Shown here: one piece after another, positions 13,739-20,797 of the stretch | Layout of the letters: every line of letters starts with the position of its first letter | Position numbering within the stretch: the stretch's first letter is position 1 | NCBI GenBank assembly: GCA_049316985.1 | Contig: JBMOJB010000054.1 | Coordinates: forward strand, 1-20,797 | Length of the DNA: 20,797 nt | Direction: 5' to 3' | From: CANHEE01 sp049316985 | GTDB taxonomy: Bacteria; Bacteroidota; Bacteroidia; Chitinophagales; Saprospiraceae | The notes under the pieces: generated by a model | Told to the model about the DNA's origin: nothing | The model's database searches: none | The model's input: the letters and a program-made list of their open reading frames with translations, nothing else | Position numbers and translations under genes: made by a program

Positions 13739-16657
13739 TCATTCAACTGTAATTTCATCCAGAAAGATCCAGGCTTTGCCTTTTTCTGCGGCTCCGGGAT
13801 GCCATTTAGGACATAGGCCTCTGTTTTTTGCGACAACTTTGAGATATCTGGCTTTAGCTTCTTTTTTTATTAGAACTTCGCGGACAATGCATCCATCTAC
13901 TTTTTCATCCAGTTCATTTTTAATAGTCTTAAGATGCTCAAAATGAACTCCATCTTGACTGATGTAAGTCTGGATTTCTAATGGAGCAAATATCCAGGCA
14001 TTCTGGTCTTGTAAAATACCGACTGAGATAGTGCTGATGTCTTCTTGTTTTTCAAGATCAATAATTGCTTCGCAATCGACGCCTTCATATCCTTGCCATT
14101 CTCCGGTGTGATAATTTTTTCCACCTCGAATAAAATCGATAAGTGCATTATTCCCGCCGGCAGCGTATTGGTTGGCATATTTATACTTGAGCGTTAATTT
14201 GCGATTGAAAGGTACTTTTGTGAATTTTGCATTGAACCAAACGTTTTGGGTAGCGCTATCTTTATTTTGAATTCTGAAATACAAATCGGTCGTTTCATTC
14301 AGCTGAATTGGATTTGTATAGCTGAAAATCGTATCTTTTTTGTTAGACTTTGGTATAAAGTAAGCGATTTTCGCATTTTTATCTGCATTTGCCAGTTCAA
14401 CTGTTGTCGAGTTTTTAAAGCTTTTTTCCCCTCTGGCTACAAAAGGAGCAGGAATAATCGGGTACTCTTTTATCTCTGTTTGGGGCCATTCTTCTTTTTT
14501 AGTTGCCCAGGTTGATGGCTTATTGCCCATTGTAAATACGAGTTCGCCGCCGTTCATTATTTCTTCATGACTAATCCACGATCGTTGAAGTGGTAAACCA
14601 TTAAGTGTTGCGGATTGAATATAAAAATTAACGTCACTGAGATTAATTGCCTTGATGCCGAAAATCTTTCCGTTTTCGAGGTTAATTTTCAATGATGGAA
14701 ATCGCGGTGTGCCGATAACATATTGTCCCCCACATGGATTGACCGGATAGAAACCCATTGCACTAAATATGTACCATGCAGACATCTGTCCACAATCTTC
14801 ATTTCCAATCAAACCATCGGGTTGGTTCTTGTAGAACTCATTCATGATCTGGTGTACAATAGCTTGTGTCTTAGAAGGTTTTCCAACAAAATTGTATAAG
14901 TATGCTATGTGATGACTCGGTTCGTTACCGTGCGCATATTGGCCAATTAAACCGGAAATATCGACTTGCTCTCTGCCGCTTGTTTTGCTATCGGCTGCAA
15001 ATAAAGCATCCAGTTTTGCTTCAGCGGCAGATGCACCGCCAATCAGCTGCATCCAGGTACTCATATCATGTGGAGCAGAAAAAGTGTAATGCCAGGAATT
15101 GCCTTCAGTGAAATGAGAGTTGACCTCATCAGCTCTAAAAGGTTTCACCCAGGTCTGATTTATCTTAGCTTGAGAAAAACCATTTTCAGGATTGAGTACA
15201 TTTTTATAGTTTTGTGCTCTTCTGATGTATTTTTGATAAACGTCATCTTTACCTAAAGCTTTAGCCATTTTTGCAATGCAATAGTCATCGTACGCATACT
15301 CGATTGTTTTAGAGACACTTTCATGCTCCATTTCAGCTGGTACGAAACCATACCTTCCATAGGCCTTTTGTCCGAAATGGTTGATTTCAGTGCTTTTGAT
15401 CATTGCGTCCAAAGCATGTGTGGCATTAAAACTTTTAATACCTTTAAGGTAAGCATCAGCAATAACAGGAATTGCGTGGTTGCCAATCATGCACCAGGTC
15501 TCATTTCCTGCTAATTCCCACATCGGTAATGCTCCACTTTTGTCAAAATCATCTAAAAAAGTATTGATGAAATTATTGACTCTTGCCGGCTGAAGAATAG
15601 TGTACAAAGGATGCGTAGCACGATATGTGTCCCACAGTGAAAACACCGTATAGTGTTTGCCCGTCTGGTTATTATACGTTTTGCGATCCATGCCGGGAAA
15701 GTCACCGTTAACATCCTGAAAGCTATTGGGCACTTGATAATTGTGGTAAAGTGCCGTGTAAAAATTGATTTTGTCGTGGATATTGTCTGTTTCTATCTGC
15801 ACAGACGAGAGGATCTTCTCCCATTCGGCAGCAGATTGCGGTATCGTGGCCGCTTTGGTCTGCAATGAAGATTGCAATTCAGTCTGGTAATTCAATTTAG
15901 CGTTTTCTATGCTGACAGGGGAAATGCCCACACCGACATAGAGTTTGTTGTCGGTTTTATCCAATAGCTCAAATGCGCCCACCCAGTTTTTGTCTCTTTT
16001 CGAAATGGTTTTTTTAAGTTTGACAGGACTTGAGAACCTGATGTAAAAATATACCCTTTGGTCCTTAGCCCAGGCTTTTGAAAAACGATATCCTTGTACT
16101 GTTTGAGGGTCTATCAGTTTGAAATCCGCCTCCAGTACTTGATCTCTGTGCAGCAGATCCAGAATTACATTTTTTGCTTCTTTTTTAGTATAATTGTAAA
16201 TATGATAGCCGCAATGTTCGGTTGCCATCAGCGAAACGGCAATTCCATAGTCGTCAAGGTAGGTTTTGAAATTGGAGGTGGTGCATTTTTCATTTGCTTT
16301 CTTGAATGATGAACGATACCCTTTTTTGCCATTGTATCCGCTGTTGAGCCTGATTTTACCGCTGGTAGGCATCAATAGGATGTCACCATAGTCAGGTATA
16401 CCCGTTCCACTGAGGTGCGTATGGGAAAATCCGTAGACGATGCTGTCTGTATAGTGGTAGCCCGAACATCCATCCCAGCCTTCGAGTCTGGTATCAGGAC
16501 TGAGCTGCACCATGCCAAAAGGAGCACTAACGCCCGGGAAAGTGTGGCCATGTCCACCTGTACCGATATAGGGGTTGACAAACTGGGTATTTGATGTTTG
16601 AGCTTGCAATATTTTTGCTATCGCCCACAAGGTCAATAAAAGGAAATACTTTTTCAT
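13739..16657 (-). CDS. GH92 family alpha-mannosidase, secreted
   Basis: The 972-residue enzyme carries a signal peptide ending LQAQ (about residue 20) and the GH92 catalytic region to about residue 725. GH92 enzymes are calcium-dependent, inverting exo-alpha-mannosidases that remove mannose from N-glycans or yeast mannan. Family motifs are GTGGHGHTFPG (32-42), SAPFGMVQLSPDTR, HTHLSGTG, FSLWDTYRATHPLYT, FVPAEMEHESVSKTIEYAYD, EGNSWHYTFSAPHDM, GNEPSHHIAYLY, and NEDCGQMSAWYIFSAMGFYP with Glu620 and Asp621. After it come a region of the chitobiase/hexosaminidase C-terminal type (about 733-805) and a discoidin-like (F5/8 type C) region (about 812-972), which may bind carbohydrate. It is not next to susC/susD genes or other catabolic genes. 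A TAnnTTTG element lies just upstream of its start. Confidence 0.93.
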   Translation of the reverse strand: MKKYFLLLTLWAIAKILQAQTSNTQFVNPYIGTGGHGHTFPGVSAPFGMVQLSPDTRLEGWDGCSGYHYTDSIVYGFSHTHLSGTGIPDYGDILLMPTSGKIRLNSGYNGKKGYRSSFKKANEKCTTSNFKTYLDDYGIAVSLMATEHCGYHIYNYTKKEAKNVILDLLHRDQVLEADFKLIDPQTVQGYRFSKAWAKDQRVYFYIRFSSPVKLKKTISKRDKNWVGAFELLDKTDNKLYVGVGISPVSIENAKLNYQTELQSSLQTKAATIPQSAAEWEKILSSVQIETDNIHDKINFYTALYHNYQVPNSFQDVNGDFPGMDRKTYNNQTGKHYTVFSLWDTYRATHPLYTILQPARVNNFINTFLDDFDKSGALPMWELAGNETWCMIGNHAIPVIADAYLKGIKSFNATHALDAMIKSTEINHFGQKAYGRYGFVPAEMEHESVSKTIEYAYDDYCIAKMAKALGKDDVYQKYIRRAQNYKNVLNPENGFSQAKINQTWVKPFRADEVNSHFTEGNSWHYTFSAPHDMSTWMQLIGGASAAEAKLDALFAADSKTSGREQVDISGLIGQYAHGNEPSHHIAYLYNFVGKPSKTQAIVHQIMNEFYKNQPDGLIGNEDCGQMSAWYIFSAMGFYPVNPCGGQYVIGTPRFPSLKINLENGKIFGIKAINLSDVNFYIQSATLNGLPLQRSWISHEEIMNGGELVFTMGNKPSTWATKKEEWPQTEIKEYPIIPAPFVARGEKSFKNSTTVELANADKNAKIAYFIPKSNKKDTIFSYTNPIQLNETTDLYFRIQNKDSATQNVWFNAKFTKVPFNRKLTLKYKYANQYAAGGNNALIDFIRGGKNYHTGEWQGYEGVDCEAIIDLEKQEDISTISVGILQDQNAWIFAPLEIQTYISQDGVHFEHLKTIKNELDEKVDGCIVREVLIKKEAKARYLKVVAKNRGLCPKWHPGAAEKGKAWIFLDEITVE

Positions 16658-16679
16658 CTGAACAACTCATTTAAGTCAG

Positions 16680-16687
16680 CAAAGATA
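16680..16687 (-). promoter_or_regulatory. Candidate -7 element of the GH92 gene
   Basis: Read on the minus strand this is TATCTTTG, a full match to TAnnTTTG and identical to the -7 box of the acyl-CoA dehydrogenase promoter. Transcription would start near 16673, giving a short leader of about 16 bases. No clear -33 TTG was found. Confidence 0.45.
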
Positions 16688-16804
16688 GTATTTTACTACG
16701 TGGCTGATCTGTGTCTTGTTCGCCATTTTATATCAAAAACTCTTTTTTATGCCTTTTCGGTTCTTATCAAAAATTATAGCGCCAAATAAATAGCCAAAAA
16801 GCCA

Positions 16805-16812
16805 TATATTTG
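16805..16812 (+). promoter_or_regulatory. Candidate -7 element of secA
   Basis: TATATTTG matches TAnnTTTG. A start near 16819 would place a small open frame (ATG at 16830) at the head of the transcript and give secA a leader of about 150 bases. The -33 element is not recognisable. The sequence AAAATGGC occurs twice downstream (16827 and 16844) and once inverted upstream (16722-16729). Confidence 0.4.
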
Positions 16813-16829
16813 CGCCGTTTTCTGTCAAA

Positions 16830-16934
16830 ATGGCACGTAATGTAAAATGGCATGTTTTTAACAGCCAAGTATTGTCTGTTGACGCAACACTTGTTTTTGT
16901 TCTTGCGTTAAACACTTTTTTATCTAAAATTTAA
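16830..16934 (+). CDS. Possible 34-residue leader peptide upstream of secA
   Basis: An ATG at 16830 opens a 34-codon frame that ends at TAA 38 bases before the secA start. The peptide has a basic start (MARNVKWHVF) and a hydrophobic stretch (VDATLVFVLALNTFL), so it looks like a short signal or membrane segment. It lies within the predicted secA leader transcript. In other bacteria secA is controlled by translated leader peptides that monitor export (SecM in enteric bacteria), but this peptide shares no recognisable arrest motif with them. No strong ribosome-binding site is visible. It may be a chance frame in AT-rich DNA. Confidence 0.25.
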   Translation: MARNVKWHVFNSQVLSVDATLVFVLALNTFLSKI

Positions 16935-16958
16935 AAAGTATTCCACTTTTTGGTGGGA
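16933..16958 (+). promoter_or_regulatory. Two mutually exclusive hairpins before the secA start
   Basis: AAAAAGT (16933-16939) can pair with ACTTTTT (16945-16951) around a 5-base loop. Alternatively TTCCAC (16941-16946) can pair with GTGGGA (16953-16958) around a 6-base loop, with one G-T pair. They share bases 16945-16946, so only one can form. The first overlaps the stop codon of the possible leader frame. The second ends 5 bases before the AAAAAGG ribosome-binding site at 16964-16970. The layout resembles a translational attenuator, but both stems are short. Confidence 0.3.
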
Positions 16959-16972
16959 TTTATAAAAAGGAT

Positions 16973-19900
16973 ATGTTTAATTTTTTAAAGAGTTTATTGG
17001 GCGGTACCAAGAGTGAGCGCGAACTGAAAGAATTTGTACCGGTAGTTGATAAGATCAATGCAGAATTCGAGAAATTGCGCTCGGTCAGTAATGATGAATT
17101 GCGTCATAAAACTACAGAATTCAGAAAGCGGATTCAGGATTATGTTGCTGAAATTCAGACTGATATTGCACAAATGCAAGAAAAGGCGATTTCAACAAAC
17201 GATGTAGAAGAGAAAGAAGACCTTTTTGAAAAAATTGATGCATTGGTCAAGGAAAAAGATGAAGCCTACGAAGAAATTCTAAAGCAGATTTTACCTGAAG
17301 CATTTGCCGTGGTTAAAGCAACTGCGAAGCGATTAAGTGAAAATGAAACCTTAGAAGTGACTGCCACAGATCATGACAGAATGCTGGCTGGACAAGGAAA
17401 AGATTATGTCTCTATCGAAGGAGATCAAGCCATCTGGAAAAACAACTGGCTGGCTGCAGGAAGCCGCATTACCTGGAATATGGTGCACTATGATGTGCAA
17501 TTGATAGGAGGAATGGTACTGCATTCTGGTAAAATTGCCGAAATGGCAACGGGAGAAGGAAAGACACTCGTGTCGACACTGCCGTCCTATCTCAATGGAC
17601 TGACCGGAGAAGGGGTGCACGTGATCACAGTGAATGACTACCTTGCCCGAAGGGATGCAGAATGGAACGGACCATTGTTTGAATTCCTGTTGCTTACCGT
17701 AGACTGCATTGACAAATACAAATCGCACTCGGACGAACGCAAAACTGCCTACACCAGAGATATCGTGTACGGAACCAATAACGAATTCGGTTTTGACTAC
17801 CTGAGAGATAATATGGTGCGCGAAACCAGCGAGATGAAGCAACGCAAACACCATTATGCAATGGTCGATGAGGTTGACTCGGTTTTGATTGATGATGCAC
17901 GTACACCTTTGATTATCAGTGGTCCGGTAGGACATAGTACTGATGATCAGGACTATATTGAATTGAATCCAATGGTGCAGCGCTTGTTGCAAGAACAACA
18001 GCGCAACGCTACACAATACCTTGCTTCTGCAAAAAAATTATTTAGTGATGGAATCGTTGGCGTGGAAGAAGGTGAAGCGGGACTTGCATTGTTGCGTGCA
18101 CAACGTTCACTTCCTAAAAACCGACCTTTGATCAAATTCATGAGTGAGGAAGGGGTAAAAGTGTTATTTCAGAAAACAGAAAACCACTACATGCAAGAGC
18201 AAAGCAAGCGCATGAAGCTGGTAGATGAGCCATTGTATTTCACTATCGAAGAGAAGAATCGCGATATTCAACTTACCAGAAAAGGAGCAGATTACCTGGC
18301 GAAGATTACCGGAGATCCGGAATTCTTTTCTATTCCGAATATGGCCGAGACCTTAATTCAGATTGATGAAAACACGGACTGGACTAAAGAAGAAAAGATC
18401 CTAAAAAAGGAGCAGCTATCATTAGAATTTGCTGTAAAATCCAAGCGTCTGCACGCTATCAGTCAATTGTTGAAAGCTTATGCCTTGTTTGAAAAAGATG
18501 AGGAATATATCGTAATCGATGGCGAAGTAAAGATTGTTGATGAGCAGACCGGACGTATTATGGAAGGTCGACGTTACTCAGATGGATTGCACCAGGCATT
18601 GGAAGCGAAAGAAAATGTAAAAGTCGGTGAAATCACGCAGACTTATGCGACCATTACTTTGCAGAATTATTTCCGAATGTACCACAAACTTTGCGGTATG
18701 ACCGGAACAGCTGAAACGGAAGCGGGAGAATTCTGGGAAATATACAAGCTCGATGTAAGTACGGTACCAACGAATCGTCCTATGACACGTAAAGACATGG
18801 AAGATCTGGTCTACAAAACTGCCCGTGAGAAATTCAATGCCGTAATCGATGAGATCGTACAGCTAACTGAAGCAAAAAGACCGGTATTGGTGGGTACCAC
18901 CTCTGTCGATATTTCTGAAAGACTAAGCCGTATGCTGCAAATGCGCGGAATCGACCATAATGTATTGAATGCAAAGCAGCATGCACGTGAAGCAGAGATT
19001 GTCGCCGAAGCAGGATTGCCCGGCAAAGTGACCATCGCTACCAACATGGCAGGTCGTGGTACGGATATCAAGATCAGTGACGAGGTGAAGAAAGCAGGCG
19101 GATTGGCTATCGTGGGTACGGAAAGACATGATTCTAGAAGGGTAGACCGTCAGTTGAGAGGTCGAGCCGGTCGTCAGGGAGATCCCGGAACATCGCAGTT
19201 CTTCGTTTCATTAGAGGATAATTTGATGCGTTTGTTCCAGTCGGAGCGGATTGCAGGCATGATGGATAAAATGGGTCACAAGGATGGTGAGGTGATTCAG
19301 CACTCCATGGTCACCAAATCTATCGAAAGAGCGCAGAAGAAAGTAGAAGAGAACAACTTTGGTATCAGAAAGCGTTTGCTGGAGTACGACAACGTTATGA
19401 ACATTCAGCGTGAAGCGATCTACAAGAAACGCAAAAACGCATTGAGTGGAGAGCGATTGATTATCGACCTCAACCAGATGTTTACCTCACTGACCGATAA
19501 TCTCGTCACCAATCACAAGGAGAATGGCGATTATGATTCGTTCCGTCTGGCTTCGTTGACTATTTTTGGTATGGACCCGGATATTGATCAGTCTACTTTT
19601 GAAAGTTCTAAGACTGACGCTTTAATAGAGCAGTTTCAGCAACAAGCACAGGTATTTTACAATGACAAGCGCAATAAAATTGCTGAAACATTGTATCCAT
19701 TCATCAAAGACGTACATGAAAAAGAAGGGCATCGCTATAGCAGAATTCTTGTGCCGTTTACCGATGGAAGTACGCATCCACTTCCCGTTTCGGCAGATTT
19801 GAAAAAAGCTTACGACTCGAAAGGTCGCTCCATCATGAGCGATCTGGAGCAGACGATTACGCTGGCGATTATTGACGAAGAATGGAAAGAGCATCTTAGA

Positions 19901-20296
19901 AGTATGGACGACTTGAAAGATTCTACGCAGGGAGCGTCATTTGAGCAGAAAGATCCTTTGGTGATTTATAAGATTGAAGCGTTCCAGCTGTTCAAGCAAT
20001 TTATCAATATCATCAATGAAAAAGTAATATCCTATTTATACAAAGGTATTGTGTTGATCCGCGAAGAAGAGCAAGTGCGTCAGGCACCGACTCCACCGAA
20101 ACTCAATCCGCAGCAGCTGAGAAACAATCGTTTTCAGGAGCAGGAGAAAATGCAGCGTCAGGCAATAGAGAGTTCCGGGAATTCCGGTGATGAAGAAAGA
20201 AAAAAAGCTCCAATTATCAAAGATCCGAAAATCGGCAGAAATGATCCTTGCCCTTGCGGTAGTGGGAAGAAATTCAAGAATTGCCACGGCAGTTAA
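16973..20296 (+). CDS. secA: Preprotein translocase ATPase SecA
   Basis: SecA is the motor ATPase that pushes unfolded preproteins through the SecYEG channel at the inner membrane. The 1107-residue length is larger than the roughly 900 of E. coli SecA and normal for Bacteroidota. Order: N-terminal region; Walker A ATGEGKT (GEGKT 194-198); Walker B DEVD (299-302), then DDARTPLIISGP; an insertion at about 322-425; the preprotein cross-linking region; the MTGTAET segment (576-582); the second nucleotide-binding half with TNMAGRGTDIKI and QLRGRAGRQGDPG; helical scaffold and wing; and the C-terminal zinc motif CPCGSGKKFKNCH (Cys1093, Cys1095, Cys1104, His1105). AAAAAGG lies 2 bases before the ATG, a good ribosome-binding site for this phylum. 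A possible leader peptide and alternative hairpins precede it. Confidence 0.98.
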   Translation: MFNFLKSLLGGTKSERELKEFVPVVDKINAEFEKLRSVSNDELRHKTTEFRKRIQDYVAEIQTDIAQMQEKAISTNDVEEKEDLFEKIDALVKEKDEAYEEILKQILPEAFAVVKATAKRLSENETLEVTATDHDRMLAGQGKDYVSIEGDQAIWKNNWLAAGSRITWNMVHYDVQLIGGMVLHSGKIAEMATGEGKTLVSTLPSYLNGLTGEGVHVITVNDYLARRDAEWNGPLFEFLLLTVDCIDKYKSHSDERKTAYTRDIVYGTNNEFGFDYLRDNMVRETSEMKQRKHHYAMVDEVDSVLIDDARTPLIISGPVGHSTDDQDYIELNPMVQRLLQEQQRNATQYLASAKKLFSDGIVGVEEGEAGLALLRAQRSLPKNRPLIKFMSEEGVKVLFQKTENHYMQEQSKRMKLVDEPLYFTIEEKNRDIQLTRKGADYLAKITGDPEFFSIPNMAETLIQIDENTDWTKEEKILKKEQLSLEFAVKSKRLHAISQLLKAYALFEKDEEYIVIDGEVKIVDEQTGRIMEGRRYSDGLHQALEAKENVKVGEITQTYATITLQNYFRMYHKLCGMTGTAETEAGEFWEIYKLDVSTVPTNRPMTRKDMEDLVYKTAREKFNAVIDEIVQLTEAKRPVLVGTTSVDISERLSRMLQMRGIDHNVLNAKQHAREAEIVAEAGLPGKVTIATNMAGRGTDIKISDEVKKAGGLAIVGTERHDSRRVDRQLRGRAGRQGDPGTSQFFVSLEDNLMRLFQSERIAGMMDKMGHKDGEVIQHSMVTKSIERAQKKVEENNFGIRKRLLEYDNVMNIQREAIYKKRKNALSGERLIIDLNQMFTSLTDNLVTNHKENGDYDSFRLASLTIFGMDPDIDQSTFESSKTDALIEQFQQQAQVFYNDKRNKIAETLYPFIKDVHEKEGHRYSRILVPFTDGSTHPLPVSADLKKAYDSKGRSIMSDLEQTITLAIIDEEWKEHLRSMDDLKDSTQGASFEQKDPLVIYKIEAFQLFKQFINIINEKVISYLYKGIVLIREEEQVRQAPTPPKLNPQQLRNNRFQEQEKMQRQAIESSGNSGDEERKKAPIIKDPKIGRNDPCPCGSGKKFKNCHGS

Positions 20297-20357
20297 TTGA
20301 CAATTAACAATTAACAATTGACAATTACGAATTACGAATTACGAATTACGAATTACG
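20295..20357. repeat. Heptanucleotide tandem repeat, nine units
   Basis: Nine in-register 7-base units follow each other: AATTGAC, AATTAAC, AATTAAC, AATTGAC, then five AATTACG. The array begins at the last two bases of the secA stop codon. The four upstream units are variants and the last five are identical, which suggests recent expansion by slippage. The array lies between secA and its likely terminator, so it is transcribed into the secA 3' end. Confidence 0.9.
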
Positions 20358-20438
20358 ATTGACAACAATTGATAATTTTGCCCTGAGGATGGTTGGATTG
20401 CATTTTTGATGACTATTTAGATAGATTAATAGATGAAA

Positions 20439-20462
20439 GGGCGCTGTGTTTACATGGCGCCC
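20439..20462 (+). terminator. Likely terminator of secA
   Basis: GGGCGC (20439-20444) and GCGCCC (20457-20462) form a GC-rich stem that can extend inward by four pairs, two of them G-T, with a TTTA loop. It is followed by ATTTGTTTGT, a modest T-rich tail. It lies about 140 bases after the secA stop. Confidence 0.6.
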
Positions 20463-20472
20463 ATTTGTTTGT

Positions 20473-20488
20473 ACCACCTGCAGGTGGT
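20473..20488. repeat. Perfect 16-base palindrome
   Basis: ACCACCTGCAGGTGGT reads the same on both strands with no spacer. It lies 10 bases after the secA terminator stem and is much more GC-rich than its surroundings. It could be a protein-binding site, a dispersed repeat unit or part of an extended terminator. Confidence 0.6.
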
Positions 20489-20797
20489 GTCGATTGATTG
20501 CAACTTGGTATTTTTTTTGTGAAAATACATCACTTTCAAATTGGGCAATTGTTGTGATTTACAATTCTGTAAAAGTAAGATACTCTAATCGTCAAAGTTC
20601 AAATCGTTGAAGTCTGTGATTATTCTTTGGTAAAACTAGTAAAGTGCTCCAAATACTATCAAACCTTTTATATAGCTAAAAATAACCACTTGCTAGACAG
20701 TCAGTTACAAGCGGCACCTTAGGCAGCTATCGTGATTTCACCTACGCAGCGATGGCGGTGTTTTTTAAAAAAATATTTGATTGAAAACTGAGATCGA
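20489..20797. other. Non-coding tail of the window
   Basis: I see no gene here. The stretch includes GTATTTT/AAAATAC, a 7-base stem near 20510-20530. At about 20709-20760 there is a more GC-rich block (from AAGCGGCACC to GCGATGGCGGTG) followed by TTTTTT, then AAAAAAA. That block does not match any RNA gene I know, and its best stem is short. It may belong to a feature beyond the window edge. Confidence 0.4.

Noticed and set aside
17351..18016. 221-codon minus-strand frame inside secA
   Set aside because: It covers the SecA ATPase core in antisense; its His/Cys-rich translation is an artefact of codon use on the real strand.
20295..20357. Heptamer array considered as a replication-origin iteron block
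   Set aside because: There is no neighbouring replication gene or DnaA-box cluster, and the array directly abuts secA.
20718..20795. Minus-strand open frame of about 25 codons running off the window end
   Set aside because: Too short to judge, with a TTT/AAA-rich run and no motif; it cannot be told from chance without flanking sequence.

Overview
The window looks like a chromosomal segment of a member of the Bacteroidota (Chitinophagia/Sphingobacteriia-like; the rank below phylum is a guess). Evidence: AT-rich intergenic DNA, promoters of the TAnnTTTG (-7) type, weak Shine-Dalgarno sites, many lipoproteins, a SecA of about 1100 residues with the insertion typical of this phylum, and a GH92 enzyme with C-terminal accessory domains. 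No tRNA, rRNA, CRISPR array, insertion sequence or phage gene was seen.

Layout. (1) 1-1111, minus: deoC (deoxyribose-phosphate aldolase) followed by a lipoprotein gene cut by the window edge. (2) 1112-3151: a control region with two copies of a near-identical palindrome flanking a strong Bacteroidota promoter, then a long-form acyl-CoA dehydrogenase on the plus strand. A terminator that can work in both directions separates it from the next block. (3) 3225-10318, minus: a tightly packed six-gene operon. In transcription order it encodes a TPR/outer-membrane beta-barrel protein, a cellulose-synthase-like membrane glycosyltransferase (GT2), glucose-1-phosphate cytidylyltransferase (rfbF), CDP-glucose 4,6-dehydratase (rfbG), an SDR sugar epimerase/reductase, and a membrane-anchored GH26 beta-mannanase-like hydrolase. 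(4) 10639-11651, plus: an ECF-type sigma factor and a small anti-sigma-like protein without zinc ligands. (5) 11661-13280, minus: a YceI-like lipoprotein and an NlpC/P60 cell-wall peptidase lipoprotein, separated by a repeat-rich intergenic stretch. (6) 13739-16657, minus: a secreted GH92 alpha-mannosidase. (7) 16973-20296, plus: secA, preceded by a possible leader peptide and alternative hairpins, and followed by a heptanucleotide tandem repeat and a terminator.

The most notable system is block 3. Its composition matches the logic of synthase-dependent exopolysaccharide machines: an inner-membrane processive GT2, a periplasmic TPR scaffold fused to an outer-membrane pore, and a resident glycoside hydrolase. 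It differs from the cellulose, PNAG, alginate and Pel systems in its parts: the hydrolase is GH26, no PilZ domain is present, and the operon carries its own CDP-glucose to CDP-4-keto-6-deoxyglucose branch. The inference is a secreted polymer that contains, or is decorated with, a CDP-derived 6-deoxyhexose. The polymer itself cannot be deduced from the sequence.

The other blocks are mostly ordinary housekeeping or accessory genes. The points worth following up there are the paired operators upstream of the acyl-CoA dehydrogenase, the secA leader region, and several dispersed or tandem repeats.
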